A DNA stretch of 64,000 nucleotides from Absidia repens (lineage: Eukaryota > Mucoromycota > Mucoromycetes > Mucorales > Cunninghamellaceae): the NCBI GenBank assembly GCA_002105175.1, contig MCGE01000002.1, positions 496,001 through 560,000 on the forward strand, given 5' to 3'. The notes under the pieces are model-generated. The model was not told the origin of the DNA. It saw only the letters and a list, made by a program, of their open reading frames with translations, and did not search any database. The position numbers and the translations under genes were made by a program. This document shows, piece by piece, positions 34,751 to 48,100 of the stretch (the first letter of the stretch is position 1; each line of letters begins with the position of its first letter).

Positions 34751-35472
34751 AATTATAAGCGTTGTATGATTATTTCGGTGAGAGATAAATAAGAAAAGTA
34801 TAATAATAATAGAAAAAAAAAGGTTGGTTCTTGTCAATTTGACAAAAAGTAGTGCTGTATTTATATGCAAATAAAAAATGATAATTCAAGGGCATTTCAT
34901 TTTGGATCCTAACCTCTTGAGGTAAAAAGGCTGCCCCTTTTTCATAAGCTTGTACTTGCTGTGTTGTCTTTTTTTTTTTTTTTTTTTTTTATGAAATGAA
35001 GTAGCCAGATAATGCAAGAGTTCCTATTGGAAACTGTCAACACAAAAATAAAAAAGGAAGGCCTCCTTTCCATATTTAAAATTTGTGCCCCTGATTACTT
35101 CATTTAAACAAGTCTATAAGGAGATCATCCGTCAAGTTGACAAGAAAAATAATGTATTTTATCAGAGTAAATTCAGATCAAAGTTTATTCATGAGACTAT
35201 ACTATACATATATATATAATAAAAATGAGGAGACAATCATATTTGTGTGAAGGAGATACTTTATTTTTTTTTTTTTTTGTAAAAAAGAGAAAGATCGAGA
35301 GAGATAAAGAGAAAGTGTGTATATGCGTGAGGGGAAAAAGAAGAAGAAGAAGCATAGGAGTGTGAAAGGGGTGAGAAGGGAGAAATAAAGGGAATAATAA
35401 AAAAGCTATAATAATCTAACAAGAAGAGAGGGAGTCGCTCCGAATACACACAGACAATCCACTTGATTTACA
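34751..35472. other. Intergenic
   Basis: Promoter side of the homeodomain gene and 3' flank of BUD13. Poly-T at 34971-34990 and 35262-35278. No gene is seen. Confidence 0.45.
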
Positions 35473-36988
35473 TCACATATCCTCGGTAGACCACGCATGA
35501 GCTTCAGCTGCCAGAGATTTTTTCTTATTTTGGTGCAATAAAAATTGATCTTCATAGCCATTGGATCGGTCTACACCATCCCATCTGTAGCCTGGAGGAA
35601 TCATATATCGATTTGGTTTCCATGAACCCTTGTACTTCGGTCTTGTTGTCCGTTTTCCTTTTCCTGATGATGAGCTTGACTTTTTCTATATAAATATCAT
35701 ATCCATGGTTCGATTACTTGTATTATATCATCCGTTCCCCTCCTATTTTTTTGGATCTTTTTTCTTTTTCTTTTTACCGTTAAAAACCCAGCTGCAGGAT
35801 CATTCCATCTATCTTGATCTCTAAGTCCTTGATTGTAATCATCATCATCCGCGTATCTGAAATGAATGTAAAGTAAAAAAATAAAATAAAAAAAATTAAT
35901 CAGTATCGAATGTTTTATTATCTTTTTATCGTCTCCCATTCTACATCTTTGTCCCTATTTTCACTCCCCATCCTGATCAGCTAATATCTTTAATACATAT
36001 ATATAATCAACATTCCCTTCCTTCCCCTTTTTTTCTATCGCTACTTCCATAGCCAAACGCATATAACCTCCTTGTTTCCCTCCCATGCCCCCTTCCTAAA
36101 TCCCTCTCTAATATAACCAAAGATAAACTTCCAATGATCCCTTTCCTCCATTGTTCTGACTTACCTTGCCAAAGGTTTGTGAGTCTCCTCTTCCAATTGC
36201 TTTCGTCGTTGTTCCTGTTCATTCCTTTGTACCAATCCTTTGCCCCATTCCATTTTCCGTTCCTGCCGTTCGATCTCGAGTTTGCGTTTCCTAGCTTCTT
36301 CTGCCTTGGCCAATTTTGGATCAATCTTCCTGCCAGTATCATCCCGATAAATTGTATCTTGACCATCTTCACCAGCACCTTGTTTTGCTTCCGCTGCCAA
36401 CCGTTCCATCGCCCTTTGTTCCAATTCCTTTGCCCTATTTGCTTCTTGTTGAATTTCCTTGCTCGTCAATAATCCAGCCTTTTGCCCACTTGTCATTCTT
36501 GGTTGATTGCCTTTGCCTTTCGCCGATGTTGCTGTTGCCGTTGTTGCTGAAGTCATAAGCGCTGTCCTTTTGTCTTGTACTACTACTGGTTTATCCTCTT
36601 CATTGTCATCGTCGTCTTCTTCCACTGGATAACCTTCCTCGTCTTGATCAGTCTTCGCCTGCCCGATTGGTTGCCAAGGCGCGGATCCCACGGTTACACC
36701 TATTGCCGTCGTCGATCGTTTCTTCCGTTTCTTGGTATTGCCATCTGACCTGGTATCATTAGACCAGCCCCAATCATCTTCATCCACGATGCCTATATTG
36801 CCGTGTTGTTGTATTTTGTGTCCAGTACTGAGCTTTTTCTTCTTCTTGCGTTTCTTGTCGTCATCCTGTCCAGCCAAATATTTGTTTGCAATGTAGGCTT
36901 TGGTGGCTGCATCCCCTGGAGCTCGTGATAAATATTTTTGTCGAATGAGAGAATCACGATCCGATTGATCAATAAAGTCGTCTTCCAT
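35473..36988 (-). CDS. BUD13: Bud13/Cwc26 pre-mRNA splicing factor (RES complex)
   Basis: Minus-strand exons: 36988-36165, 35856-35778, 35685-35473; 371 residues. The N-terminus (LSRAPGDAATKAYIANKYLAG) precedes a basic and acidic middle (KKRKKKKK; EEDDDDNEED) and a charged helical stretch. The conserved C-terminal block is intact: PWQP-type motif upstream, then after splicing GSWKPNRYMIPPGYRWDGVD followed by RSNGYEDQFL, the signature of Bud13. With Pml1 and Snu17, Bud13 forms the RES complex, which binds the activated spliceosome and helps splice weak introns. Intron 1 is long for this window (308 nt); both joins keep frame. Confidence 0.95.
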
Positions 36989-38204
36989 GAATATAAAGTT
37001 TTGTCGTAGAGTGGAAAAAGAAAAAAAGTGTCGTAGTGAAATAGAAAATCTCAAATCCTATCGGACATTGAAAAAGCCACTCATATAGTTCTATATGCTG
37101 TTTGGGCCTTCCGTTCTAACAGTAGGTAGTACTTCCCAAAGAATTGACGATCGATGTTATGCTGTTAAGAATTTCAGGGTAAATCAACTCTCTTTACTTT
37201 CTGGAAGTGATTTTAATTATAGATTTTTTTTTTCAAACGTTTTATGAAAGATGATCGAACATGTTATTGCTCCGTTTATAGTACATGGTTAAACTTCTAT
37301 TTGTTGTCAATTCGCCTCCTACACACACACTGCGTGCTCATACTTATTGATAGGGAACCATCCCATATTTAACCATTAGCTTTGTTAAAAGTATAGTAGT
37401 CTTGATATGACTAGAATTACATACTGTACACGTACCATTTTCATTGTTTTGAATTAAAAAACACTTCCTTTATTGTGTTCTCACCGTATGTCTTCGCGTA
37501 TGCTAAAGTTATTAAAATTTGTTGAAAAGAAATGGTGTCCATGAATTCATATAGTAAGATAGACAGTATATATACTGTACGCTATGTACAGTACTGAACA
37601 ATACAGCATAGGTTATCATGCAGTGCTACATGCAGTATTTGTCTGATTTAATGGTGTTTAAATTGGACACTTCTTTTTTATCTGCATATATAATATCATC
37701 AGGTATATATCAACCGTCTATTGTGTCGTCTGTTTTGATGTAATGATATGATAGCTCCACTAGAAATTCCTTTTTTAGACGAAAGTGACGTCCTGAATGC
37801 TGGGAATTTTTTTTGGGCTTCCTTCCCTGCGTCTTTTCCCTTTCGCCCGCTTTTTTTTTTAAAATCTTTTTCTTCCGTGTACTTTTTTTTCTTTTCCTTT
37901 TTCTTATTGTGTGTGTGTGTGTGTGCGTGCGGGTTTTGTGGTCCTGAACTGATTAACCTTTTTGACTTCCCAATCACTGGTACACTAAAACCTTAGAATA
38001 TAAAAAGACAGTAAGCCCGTGTTAAAAAAGCAGCAGCAACCAAATACTGAATACTCATCGTTTATCTTTTTGGACTTGCGGTATAGTTCTGTGTAAAAGG
38101 AAGAGTCTTTATTATTATATTCACATCAGCTTTTACTTTGTATCAACCAACCAAAAGCTCATCGCCATATTTTTACTCTATTATTATTGCCACTCACCCC
38201 CCAG
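36989..38204. other. Divergent intergenic region between BUD13 and the bromodomain-kinase gene
   Basis: About 1.2 kb without a recognisable gene. An inverted repeat TACTGTAC-GCTAT-GTACAGTA lies at about 37574-37594. The right end probably holds a 5' UTR. Confidence 0.45.
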
Positions 38205-39922
38205 ATGGAGGATTGGTCTTTGCCGGACAACCCTGACTCGACTTTGAACTCTATTACTGGTATGATGAACAACGGCAGGTATTGGAAACCGTCTCATTTG
38301 GATGCCTTGGATCTATCTACTAGCGATGAAGGCGGGGTATCGACACCACAGCAAACCTTACAACTTTCTGACCACATGGCCTCAACTGATCTTCATGAAG
38401 ATATAGAAAAACTCTTTCAACAATCATTTATCTTGCAACAACAACAACAACAACAACAACAGCAGGAAGAACAAGAACAACGAAGGCGAAACCAGCAAAG
38501 ACAACACGAATACCAATTGCAAAGCTCATATCAGCCAGCATATTCATCATTCAGGGAACAACAAAACCATACTCAGCAATTATATACTCACCCGCAGTCT
38601 CATACACAACCACAGCCATCATTGGGTAAGTCGAAGTACTCAGATATGGCAAAACAAGTGCGGGGTATACGTGTGTGTATGTGTGTGTCATCATGTCTGA
38701 CCCATCCATATTTTTATAGGTCAAACACATTCAACAGTGTCTCCACACTCTACTCATGTATTATTACAAAGTAATTCGTTGAACCAGGCTGATTACAATA
38801 ACAACAACCAACAACATTCGATGAAAATTCAATCAATCTCTCCAACACTGGCATCACGGAAACGATCACATTCTTCTAGTCAGACCACACAACATCAACC
38901 ACAGCATACCAATGAAAAGCAATCGTTTATGAATCCAGACTCTATGGGCAATACTTTGATGATCGATCCAGCAGCAATATACAACATTCCCTTTCAACCA
39001 ATTCAACCACCTTTGGCTCATTCGGTCCCCGTTTCGACAACATCGTTGACAACGCCAGCTATATCCACTGCATTATCACCGTCAAAAAACCCATTACCAG
39101 CGACACTAGAAAAAAGCGCCATTTCGTCAAATTCTGGTCAAAGTGGACCTTCGAACTTCGCACCATCAAATTCATTGGTTCACTCACACCCTTCTCGTAT
39201 TACTACTGGTCCGTCATCAGCATCAGCATCGGCAACTATACCAATATCTACATCTCCATCATCATCATTATCCTCAGTACCTTCGCATTATGCAAACCCT
39301 CTAATGTCAACTAGCTCACCAGCTCTTAGCGCTACTACACCTATTCAGTCATCAACACCGTCTCAACCACCTGTATTCGCACAATCTTTCGTGGCACCTA
39401 GTATATCACCTGCACCAAAGCCAGTTTTACAGCCTCGACCTCAATTACGGCTTCATATTATGAAACGGCGACCACGAAGTCCAAGACCATGCGTGAAAGA
39501 TGACAAAGATCCTATGGAACCGGAAATGGATATGGTGAACTTGCGGCGTTTGACAGTTGCTACTTTGCGAAGATTGGGTGTTGTCATGACAATGGAAGAA
39601 CTACCTAAGGTGGATGTGAATCACCCGTTACCAATTGATTCCGAACAAGTGCTGCCTGGAGCTGCTATGCAACTGATCACAGCGATGATTCTCGGCACGT
39701 CTGGGGATAAGGACGTCTCCCAAACTGTTGGATCCCAGATTTGCAATGGTGACTTGGTGGCTCTTCAACGCATGATACTGGCCGGTCTCAAATCAAAAAG
39801 CATTGCTACTCACACCACCCAAACAGCAACGCCGTTATCATCATCATCATCATCATCATCATCGCCATCAATATCAAATTTGACATCCGGGACTACAAAT
39901 ACACCATATGCATCTATACACC

Positions 39923-39977
<55 letters not shown>

Positions 39978-40629
39978 ACAACAACAACATTCTATGACTC
40001 TCGCGGACACATCCAACGACAAAGTCAAAAAAGAAAGTACCAAGACGAAAGAAAATACCACTCCAAATGCCATCTACGACCTATCTCCAGTGACATATCA
40101 CACACCATCCAATGTTACACGGCTATTTCTTCGACTTTACAGATTCATTCTCAACATTCTTCTATCCACCCCTGACTGTTGGCCATTCATCCAACCTGTC
40201 CCGGCATCAGCTGTATTCTACCACCAAGAAATTAAATACCCTATGGATCTATCTACTATCGAACAAAATATGTGGAACGGCCTCTATACCCATTTCGCGA
40301 AATTCGAACAAGACATGCAACTGATTTGGAAAAACGCAAAATCGTTTCATCGGAATGCTGGTGCTATACCCAAACATGCGGAAAACTTGGAAGCTTTATT
40401 TTACAAGGTGGTCATCGATTTAAAAAAGCAAATCAGGTATGAACTAGGATTATGTGAATATATAGAATATATAGAATATATAGAAAAAAAGTGCTAATCA
40501 CTATTTGTGTTTATAGAAAACCATTACCTCAAGGCACCACCTGTGATTATAAATTCGATGCATCCGATTCCTTGCCAGAAGAGTCTGATTTGTCACATCC
40601 CCCAATGAAACAGGTGTTTTCTAGGCGAA

Positions 40630-40664
<35 letters not shown>

Positions 40665-43370
40665 TACTATGTACCTGACTGACTGCTTTTTCTTCCCTTC
40701 ATCCTTTTAGTGTTGTTTTTGGGATTTCAGCAATCTCACCGTTGGAACCGAAGGCAAAGAAACCAAAGGGACTCACTTACGACAAACAACTGTATATCCA
40801 ACTGAACGGGCCATTTTTCCATTCTGTTGAACGTATGAAGCAAGATCCTTACGGAAACCATCCTCCTGTACCTCGGTTTTATATTGCAAAGAATCGAACC
40901 TTACTTCGACAAGTCCGTGCCCAAGGTGTACTAGCCATTTTTTACAACACAAAAACAACACGTGCAGGATCAAAAACGCATCATGTGGAAACTGACATTG
41001 TACTCGCCTACCCAGCTAGCCCTCTTTTTGATATTGACCAAACGGACGATTATGCTCCAAAAGGATGGATTCACCTTCGGCCTCTCAGAGTGTTGGAAAA
41101 GATGGAGTTTACTATCAACGAAACAATTGAACGAGATTATTTTCGGAGGATGTTTGCCACATTCAAGTTTATGGTGGTGGATGACAACAAAATGACGACA
41201 GCCAACAGCAGCAGCAGCAACAACAACAAAAACACCACAAAACGAATATTGAAGAAGATGGTGCAACAAATACTGGAATTGTCGGATGACGAAGAGGAAA
41301 AAGATGATGACCACGGACCCATTCAAACCAATGAACAACGATCTAAGGCGTATGGTCAACAACAAAAGAATCAGAAACAACTGCCTCACCAAAAAACAGC
41401 ATCGATGGCATCACATGGAGTCCCAACAAAGGCAGCAGCATCATCATCCGTCATTCAACAAGAAAATGGACGCGTATCGCCCACAGCCATGGACATCGAT
41501 ATGGATGATGGTGCTGATGACGATAGTATAGAAAAGGATCTTATGGATGTGGACAATTGGAGCGAAAAATCAAATCGGCATCAACAGAGCGAAACAATGG
41601 AAATGAAAGACGACGAAAAGAGGGACGCCTATTTATTATCATCCACATCCTTGTCAACGCAACGGTCAACACTTTCGCCAGACTCTATGTCATCAGTGTT
41701 ATCGCCGCAGACCAAAGCTTTGGAAACTATTATACCGACTATCCCTCTATCAATATCAAGGAAATCTGAAATGCGACATGACGTCTGGAAGAGACTTTTG
41801 GATGGTAAGTAGAAGGGAATTATGGATTTGCACAAAAAAAAAACAAAACACACAGTATATCTCACCACCATTGATGTCTTTATAAATTTCCTAGTATGCA
41901 CAAGCAAAGGAGCCGATATTGTCAACGTGCATGAAAAATATGGCCATCTTAATTGGAGCTCACCAGATTCTGAAGGTTTCTTCAAGCAAGTCTATTTTCT
42001 GGAAGAAGTGGTCGTACAAACTTTCCGGCAAATGACAATGTATCAGCGTATTACTGAAGTGGCATGTCTGATGTAAGTGCCAAAAAAAAGGGCAATCATA
42101 TTTAATTTATGCGCTAAATCATATACTGTATTTTATTTCATAGGAAACTACGAAACTTACCTCATATGGCTCAGTTACGGGAAGTTTTATACAATGACAA
42201 TGGGGATATCACTGGATTATCAATGGAAAGGTAAAATCTACCACCCATTAAGAAAAAAAAAAAAAAAAGACAGAATGAACTAACATGGTCTCATACGTTT
42301 TTTTTAAGATATCAAACGACTCTGAAACACTACACACACGCGCATTCTCACCATCGGTTGACAGCTTACCAAAAATATGATATCATTTACCAAATGTTGG
42401 AGTGCATGAAAACGATCCATGACGCTGGCCTTGCTCATCGCGATCTTTCCGAAGTCAATATTATGGTCAATACCATTGATGGGAAATTAGAAGATGGCAC
42501 TAGCAAGATATGTCTGTATTTGATTGACTTTGGTAAATCAGTCTTTTGTGATGCACGCGATCTCCGTGAATGGTTTGTGGATATACCCCGATCTGCTGGT
42601 GAATACGACGGCGATGTGGTCCCTGAAACTGAAGAAGAACTCAAGTCCTGGTGTGATTCGTTACCCTGGGTGAAAGGCAAGCCTGATCATGGTTATCGAA
42701 TGTATAGGTAAAGGGACCTCCCAGAAAAGAAAAAAAAAAACAAGGTTTTTCTATTATCTTTGTACTGATTCTGTTTCATCATACATAATAAAATCATTTT
42801 AGGTCAATTCAAACGCTTCCCAAGACACGCTCCGATACCCAGGTGCTCCCTTGGCTTATTCAACCGCAATCAGAAGATATTTATTCAATTGGTGTGATGA
42901 TCTGGAAAGTGTTTACAGAAACCGAGCCATGGCGTGGGATTTTGGACACGGACTTGCAAGGCTTACGGTACGTGGCGGAAGACGATTATCGTATTCAACG
43001 GGCATTGGAACACGAAGTCCATGGGGAACTGAGTCGACAACTGTTACTGAAATGCCTTCGGACACAACCACTAGACCGCGACAGTGCTGCTGATATTTTG
43101 GACTGGCTCGCACAAGGCGATATTCGGGCAGGGCTCTTGAATGAATGGAAAATGTACTCTTCTGAAACACGGGCTACAAGAAAAGTCAAGACGATGTATG
43201 GATTTGATGGCAATGGTACAACAACGGGAGCTGGTGGAAGCACAGCAACAGCGACATCGATCGACGATAGCAAACGGAAAAAGACGAAACGTGGTGGTGG
43301 TAGTGGCAGCCACCAAAGCAACCACAGTTCCAAATCAAGAGGACGAACGAAGAAATCTGGAGATGTTTGA
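38205..43370 (+). CDS. Bromodomain-protein kinase-like fusion protein
   Basis: Exons: 38205-38625, 38720-40436, 40517-40630, 40711-41804, 41895-42072, 42144-42230, 42309-42707, 42803-43370; 1,525 residues, all joins in frame. The N-terminal 600 residues are mostly Gln/Ser/Pro-rich, with one ordered-looking patch (MVNLRRLTVATLRRLGV ... LQRMILAGLKS). A bromodomain covers ~605-713 (VFYHQEIKYPMDLSTIEQNM, FEQDMQLIWKNAKSFHRN). An uncharacterised conserved-looking block follows (LYIQLNGPFFHSVERMKQDP ... PKGWIHLRPLRVLEKMEF), then an acidic linker. Residues ~1,110-1,455 are protein-kinase-like: helix C E1170, catalytic HRD D1249 in LAHRDLSEVNIMV, DFG D1277 in LIDFGKS, and EDIYSIGVMIWKVF. The VAIK-equivalent strand reads VVVQTF, with Gln at 1157. 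The tail is basic (KRKKTKRGGGS). Probably a nuclear chromatin-linked regulator; activity unproven. Confidence 0.82.
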
Positions 43371-43846
43371 TATGGACAAAAAAAAAAAAAACTCTCTTTG
43401 GCCAACTCCCCCTTTTTTTTTGATATATTCTTTTTTTTTTGTTTTTTGTTTTTGTTTTTTGTTTTTTTTTGTTTTTTTGCATTATAGTACATTCCCCCTC
43501 TTCTATTTTATTTACCCATTCTCCTCCACACTAGTCTTCTTATTATGTTTACATCTTGTCACACACTACTGCTGTTGTTATCATTTCTTTAGCCTTAGTT
43601 TCTTAGTTATTTATGTACATTTTTTAGTAATTTTTTTTTTTTTTTTTTTTTTTTTGGCTTTTGGTTACGTTGATCGTAATAATATTCCTATATTTATATT
43701 CTCTTCATTTTACATATATTATATATATACTTGGTGCTACTATGGGGCAGGCGAGTGGATGGGTGGCATATGGAATCGTTCTGATACAACATCGGGGTAG
43801 ATATTTTATTTTAGTGGGATGTGGAGTGGGTGGTGCAAATTATGAC

Positions 43847-43878
<32 letters not shown>
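43371..43878. other. Intergenic, 3' flank of the bromodomain-kinase gene
   Basis: T-rich runs at 43412-43480 and 43631-43655 and an A run at 43849-43878. No gene is seen. Confidence 0.45.
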
Positions 43879-43880
<2 letters not shown>

Positions 43881-44190
43881 ACGTGGAACATGGGCAGGAA
43901 AGGGCTGGATTTCTATGATCTTTTTTTCAAGGACACCGTTAAAGCTTCAATAAGGTGATGGATATTTTGAATTAGTATTGGAACTTGAATCAGAGGTATT
44001 TTGAAAAATGCAATACAAGCATGTGTGGGAAACCTTTTCATTGTGGATTCGTGATTTGATGATCTTACTATATTAGTCTCATCAATAGATTAGTTTAGTG
44101 TTAGTTGTCATAGTTAATACGCATATCAGAATAAAACATGTCTTGTCCATTTACTATTAGTTTCTCTCGTATGTGTAATATTCTTATCAA
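43879..44190 (+). repeat. Dispersed CACGTG element, copy C (diverged)
   Basis: CCACGTGGAACATGGGC at 43879 is followed after a gap by ATACAAGCATGTGTGGGAAA (the conserved block, changed), TTTTCATTGTGGATT, ATTAGTTTAGTGTTAG, CAGAATAAAACATG at ~44128 and TTTCTCTCGTATG. It lacks most of the pyrimidine tract. Similar in order to copies A, B and D. Confidence 0.65.
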
Positions 44191-45125
44191 ATGGATTACA
44201 CCAGCGTATAAAAAAAAAAGAGACAAAAAAAAAAAGAAAACAGGCGTGTGTGAGTCTGTATAAGTGAGTGTAATTTTTTTTTTTTTTGCCCCTGCGTTAT
44301 TTTGCGCTTTGGGCGGGAAGCCACTTAGGTGTCCAACCTAACTGCTCAGCTCACCCAGTCAAAGTCTCTTCCGGCTACTCCAATTTAAAGGATTTTGCCC
44401 ACACTCGACAATTTTACCGGAATACCGGCTGAAAATCTAGATGATCTCCATGTACTGTACAATGTTTAACTGGATTTCTTTTTTTAACAAAACTTCGCCA
44501 AAGCCTTATACCAAAGTTGAACCGTTTTCCTCAAATCTATATTGAATTCAATAGATACGTCGTGGTCAGTTATTTGGCGGCAATCATTTTAATTATCAGA
44601 TCAAACTGTACCTTTCCTCTTAAAGAGTGTCTGGAAATTTCATGTTTTTCGACTCCAGCTCTCCATCTATGTAATCCAGGTCCAACACCATTTAACATCA
44701 AGACTTATTTTGGTATGAACACATATATTCTTCATCCATCAGTTTTTCGTTCAGACCATGTCCATATCCCAATTTTGTCTCAAAATGGACGATGTATATT
44801 ATTACGCAGGTATTCCTCCCGATAAACACATTGTGCGATTGACCAAAACTTATATGCATTTGCCTCACAATATTTATGGCAATTCCTCATTCCCAGTCAA
44901 CTCTTTTTTTTTTTTTTTTTTTTGCTACTTTGGGTGTCTCAATTAGCAGCGACTCTTGTCTCCAATCAATCAAAAAATATAACGGTGTCCCAATTTCAAT
45001 TTTTATAGCTGATATTCGCAGTTACACCAAATTTTAAAAAAATCTGATATTTTATTTCTTTCTTTCTTGCCTTTTCTTTTTATTTTTTATTTTATTGGTC
45101 AAGCAATAAGTAAAAGGACAATTAC
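44191..45125. other. Intergenic upstream of the Spa2 gene
   Basis: Poly-A and poly-T runs at 44210-44240, 44276-44287 and 44906-44923. Open stretches at 44517-44946 in two frames show no family, so I treat them as chance. Confidence 0.4.
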
Positions 45126-48100
45126 ATGTCTTATCCAAGATCTCCACCTCAATCACCCGACGACTGGAAATCACGCGGCATGAAAACCTTCTCAACGTCG
45201 TCATCTCGGTCACGATCTGCCTCCATGGCCTCAACTTCTAGTCGACCTTTCAACAACATCAACTATGAAACATCTGCTCGGACTTACTATGTAGAACTGC
45301 GAAAGTATTTGGTGCACTTTTTGGCAAAAGGTAAAAGAAGAATAATAAACAAGCCGTGTTTTAAGTAGTATGTAAACCTTGACCATTTATGATAACCTAT
45401 AGAGGCTGCCGAAGGTGTTCATCCCCAGCGAGCTTCCGCTCGTCAAAAACTCTCTCGACTCAGCAATTTGCAGTTTCATGAACTAGCTATGGATGTCTAT
45501 GATGAACTCATGCGAAGAAACCTCAACGACAAGTTTGGTAAGGCACGGAACATGTGTAGTATATGTATTGTGGGTGGTGTAATTGTACTGACTTGGAAGG
45601 TCATCCTTCTCTTCATCTTAGTTCCTTTTTTGGCGGTACGAGAAGAATTCCATCCAAAACGGAATCAGGCACGACAGAAACTGGCAACCTTACCTGAGTC
45701 TCGATTCACTGATTTGGCCAGTGATGTTTACTATGAATTGACAAGACGATATCCTCATGTCATGGATGCTGATGTAAGTTTTATTCGTTGAAGTGACAAT
45801 TGTAGTTATATGTGTATCAAACTAAGCCCTCACTGTGTTTTTAATATGTTACCATCTATTAGGATACCCGTCGACCACCTATGCCGCCTATACCTACCGC
45901 ATCAATGTCTTCATCTACGCCTAGACAACCTTTGGGCATTGGTCAACAACAACAACAGCAACAACAGCAACAACAACCAACCAGCCAAGCTACCACCATT
46001 GTGCCAATGAAAGGAACGATCAATGTCGAGCCTATCTCCAGCAGAGACTCCTCCGATGAAGATGAAAACGACGAAGACGACGAAGATGACCACACCGAGT
46101 TTAGTGAAAACAGCCCCATTGGAAAGTATGCTCCATCGGTACAACATCAACATCATTTACGTGACATGAACAACGACAATATGAACGGTGATCACGACAG
46201 TAAAACTAGTTCGCCTGATAGTGGAGCCGGTGGCTATCAACAAAAGCAATCATCATCCCCATCTCACTATCAGCACCGCGATATGAACGATACCACTATG
46301 AATGGAAAAAATGACAAGCAAGGCGATGAATCCTTAGATAGTCTCATGGCGGATCTTGGAAACATGGTGCATAATCGAACTCAAAATAATGATAGCAATT
46401 ACAACATGGTAATATAACAGTCGGAAACCTGGGGAAATAAAAGGGAGAATATTATACTTATTACGTTAATTTATTATAGAGAACAATGGACGATAATGAA
46501 AAGTCCCCTGCTGATTATGATTATCGCATGACGTCGATGACCAAACGGATCCATATGCTAGAAAAAGAGAACCAGGTACTAAAAATGAAAGAATGGGAAA
46601 GGTTTTTGATCCAGCTCACTGACCACTGCCATATATTATTTATGATAGGATTTATTGGCAAGACTTCCATCTCGAGAAAATACAGACAGCGGCAATCGAA
46701 ATCAATTAGTCAAGGTAAATGACTAAACGTGATATTGTACTATTGTGAACTGGTTCAACTCATCTTTTTTTTTAAATATATTTGAAATCGATGGGCTATT
46801 ATAGATGCAAGATGAATACGATAGGCTGGATGAACAATACAGGACTTTGGAACGGAATCACAATGATCAACAAGAGGTAAATGCAGCAGCGGTAGAACAA
46901 TCTCCCTAAAGTTATGAAATGATATCCTAATTTTATCTCTGGTTTTTATTATATTGATGATTAGATTGTCCGTGGTGTCAAACAAGAAACGTCAAAATTG
47001 ATGAATGAACTGGAAAAATTATCAAGTGAAAACGACAAACTACGAAGCGAAAAGCAACAGGTGGACTCAAAGAATCGCCAGTTAACGCAAGAGGTAATAT
47101 AAAGGTACTGAAAGAACTAGAGGCATGCTTATACCAATGTTTTTTGTTTTGTTTTAGATCGAAGATTGGCAATTCAAATATCAAAAGTTGCAAATGGAGT
47201 TACGAAATTGCAAAGGTAAGAACTAGAGAAAAAAGATAAAATGAAAAGAAGAAACTGTACCTTTGATAATAATTTGTTTTTTTGTAGGCTTCTCTCATCC
47301 AGAAAACAACATGCTAAATCAAAACATCATCAAGGAACACTTCGTACAACCTACTCAAACTGGCGTCATATCTTATGAATCTATCATCAATTATCAAGCT
47401 GCAGTAGAAGATCTGTTACAACGTGCTAGGTAATCTGACAAGTTTTTATTCTATGAATGGAAAAAAAAAATAGGCGCCCTCTCCTCTAATCCTTTTCTTT
47501 ATTTAATTTACAGATCCAAAACACCATCCGATGTCTTGACCTCAATGAAAAAAATTGTCACAACTTGCAAGTCGATTACGGAAGATGTGGAGAGATACGA
47601 AACCAAAGGCGCAATTCCACTAGACAAACAATCCAAGCTACAAGCTCTGAAAGGGCCTTTTTCGAATGAATTGGCTCATTTGGTGTCCGCTGCAAAATCA
47701 CACGTCAATAGTATGGGTATCAGTCCGGTCAGGCTCTTGGATATGGCAGCTAGCAATCTGACAAACGCCGTGGCAGATCTGGTAAAGCATGTGGGCATGG
47801 TCTCGTCAACGGATGAAAACAAAGATCACAATCAATATCGTATTGAACCTCCATCAGAACCTGTATCAACATCTCATGGTCTCTGGCGTCAAGATTCAAT
47901 TGGGTCCTTAAACCTCAACAAGAAACAAGTACCAGATGGTAATGGAATCAGCACAACAAACAATAACAATTCTATGACACCAGCTCAATTAGCGGTAAGT
48001 ATATTGTGTTTTGCGAGAAAGAAAAATACAAAATATTGACTTTATTCTTTTTTTTTTTTTTTTTTTTTAGGAACACTTGAAGAAGGAAACAGATCTTATA

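Noticed and set aside
39810..40073. Cysteine-rich minus-strand frame, at first sight like a small secreted protein
   Set aside because: The cysteines are the complement of CAA/ACA repeats inside the bromodomain-kinase gene.
44517..44946. Two overlapping open stretches before the Spa2 gene
   Set aside because: Neither shows a family match or splice-consistent continuation; probably 5' flank.
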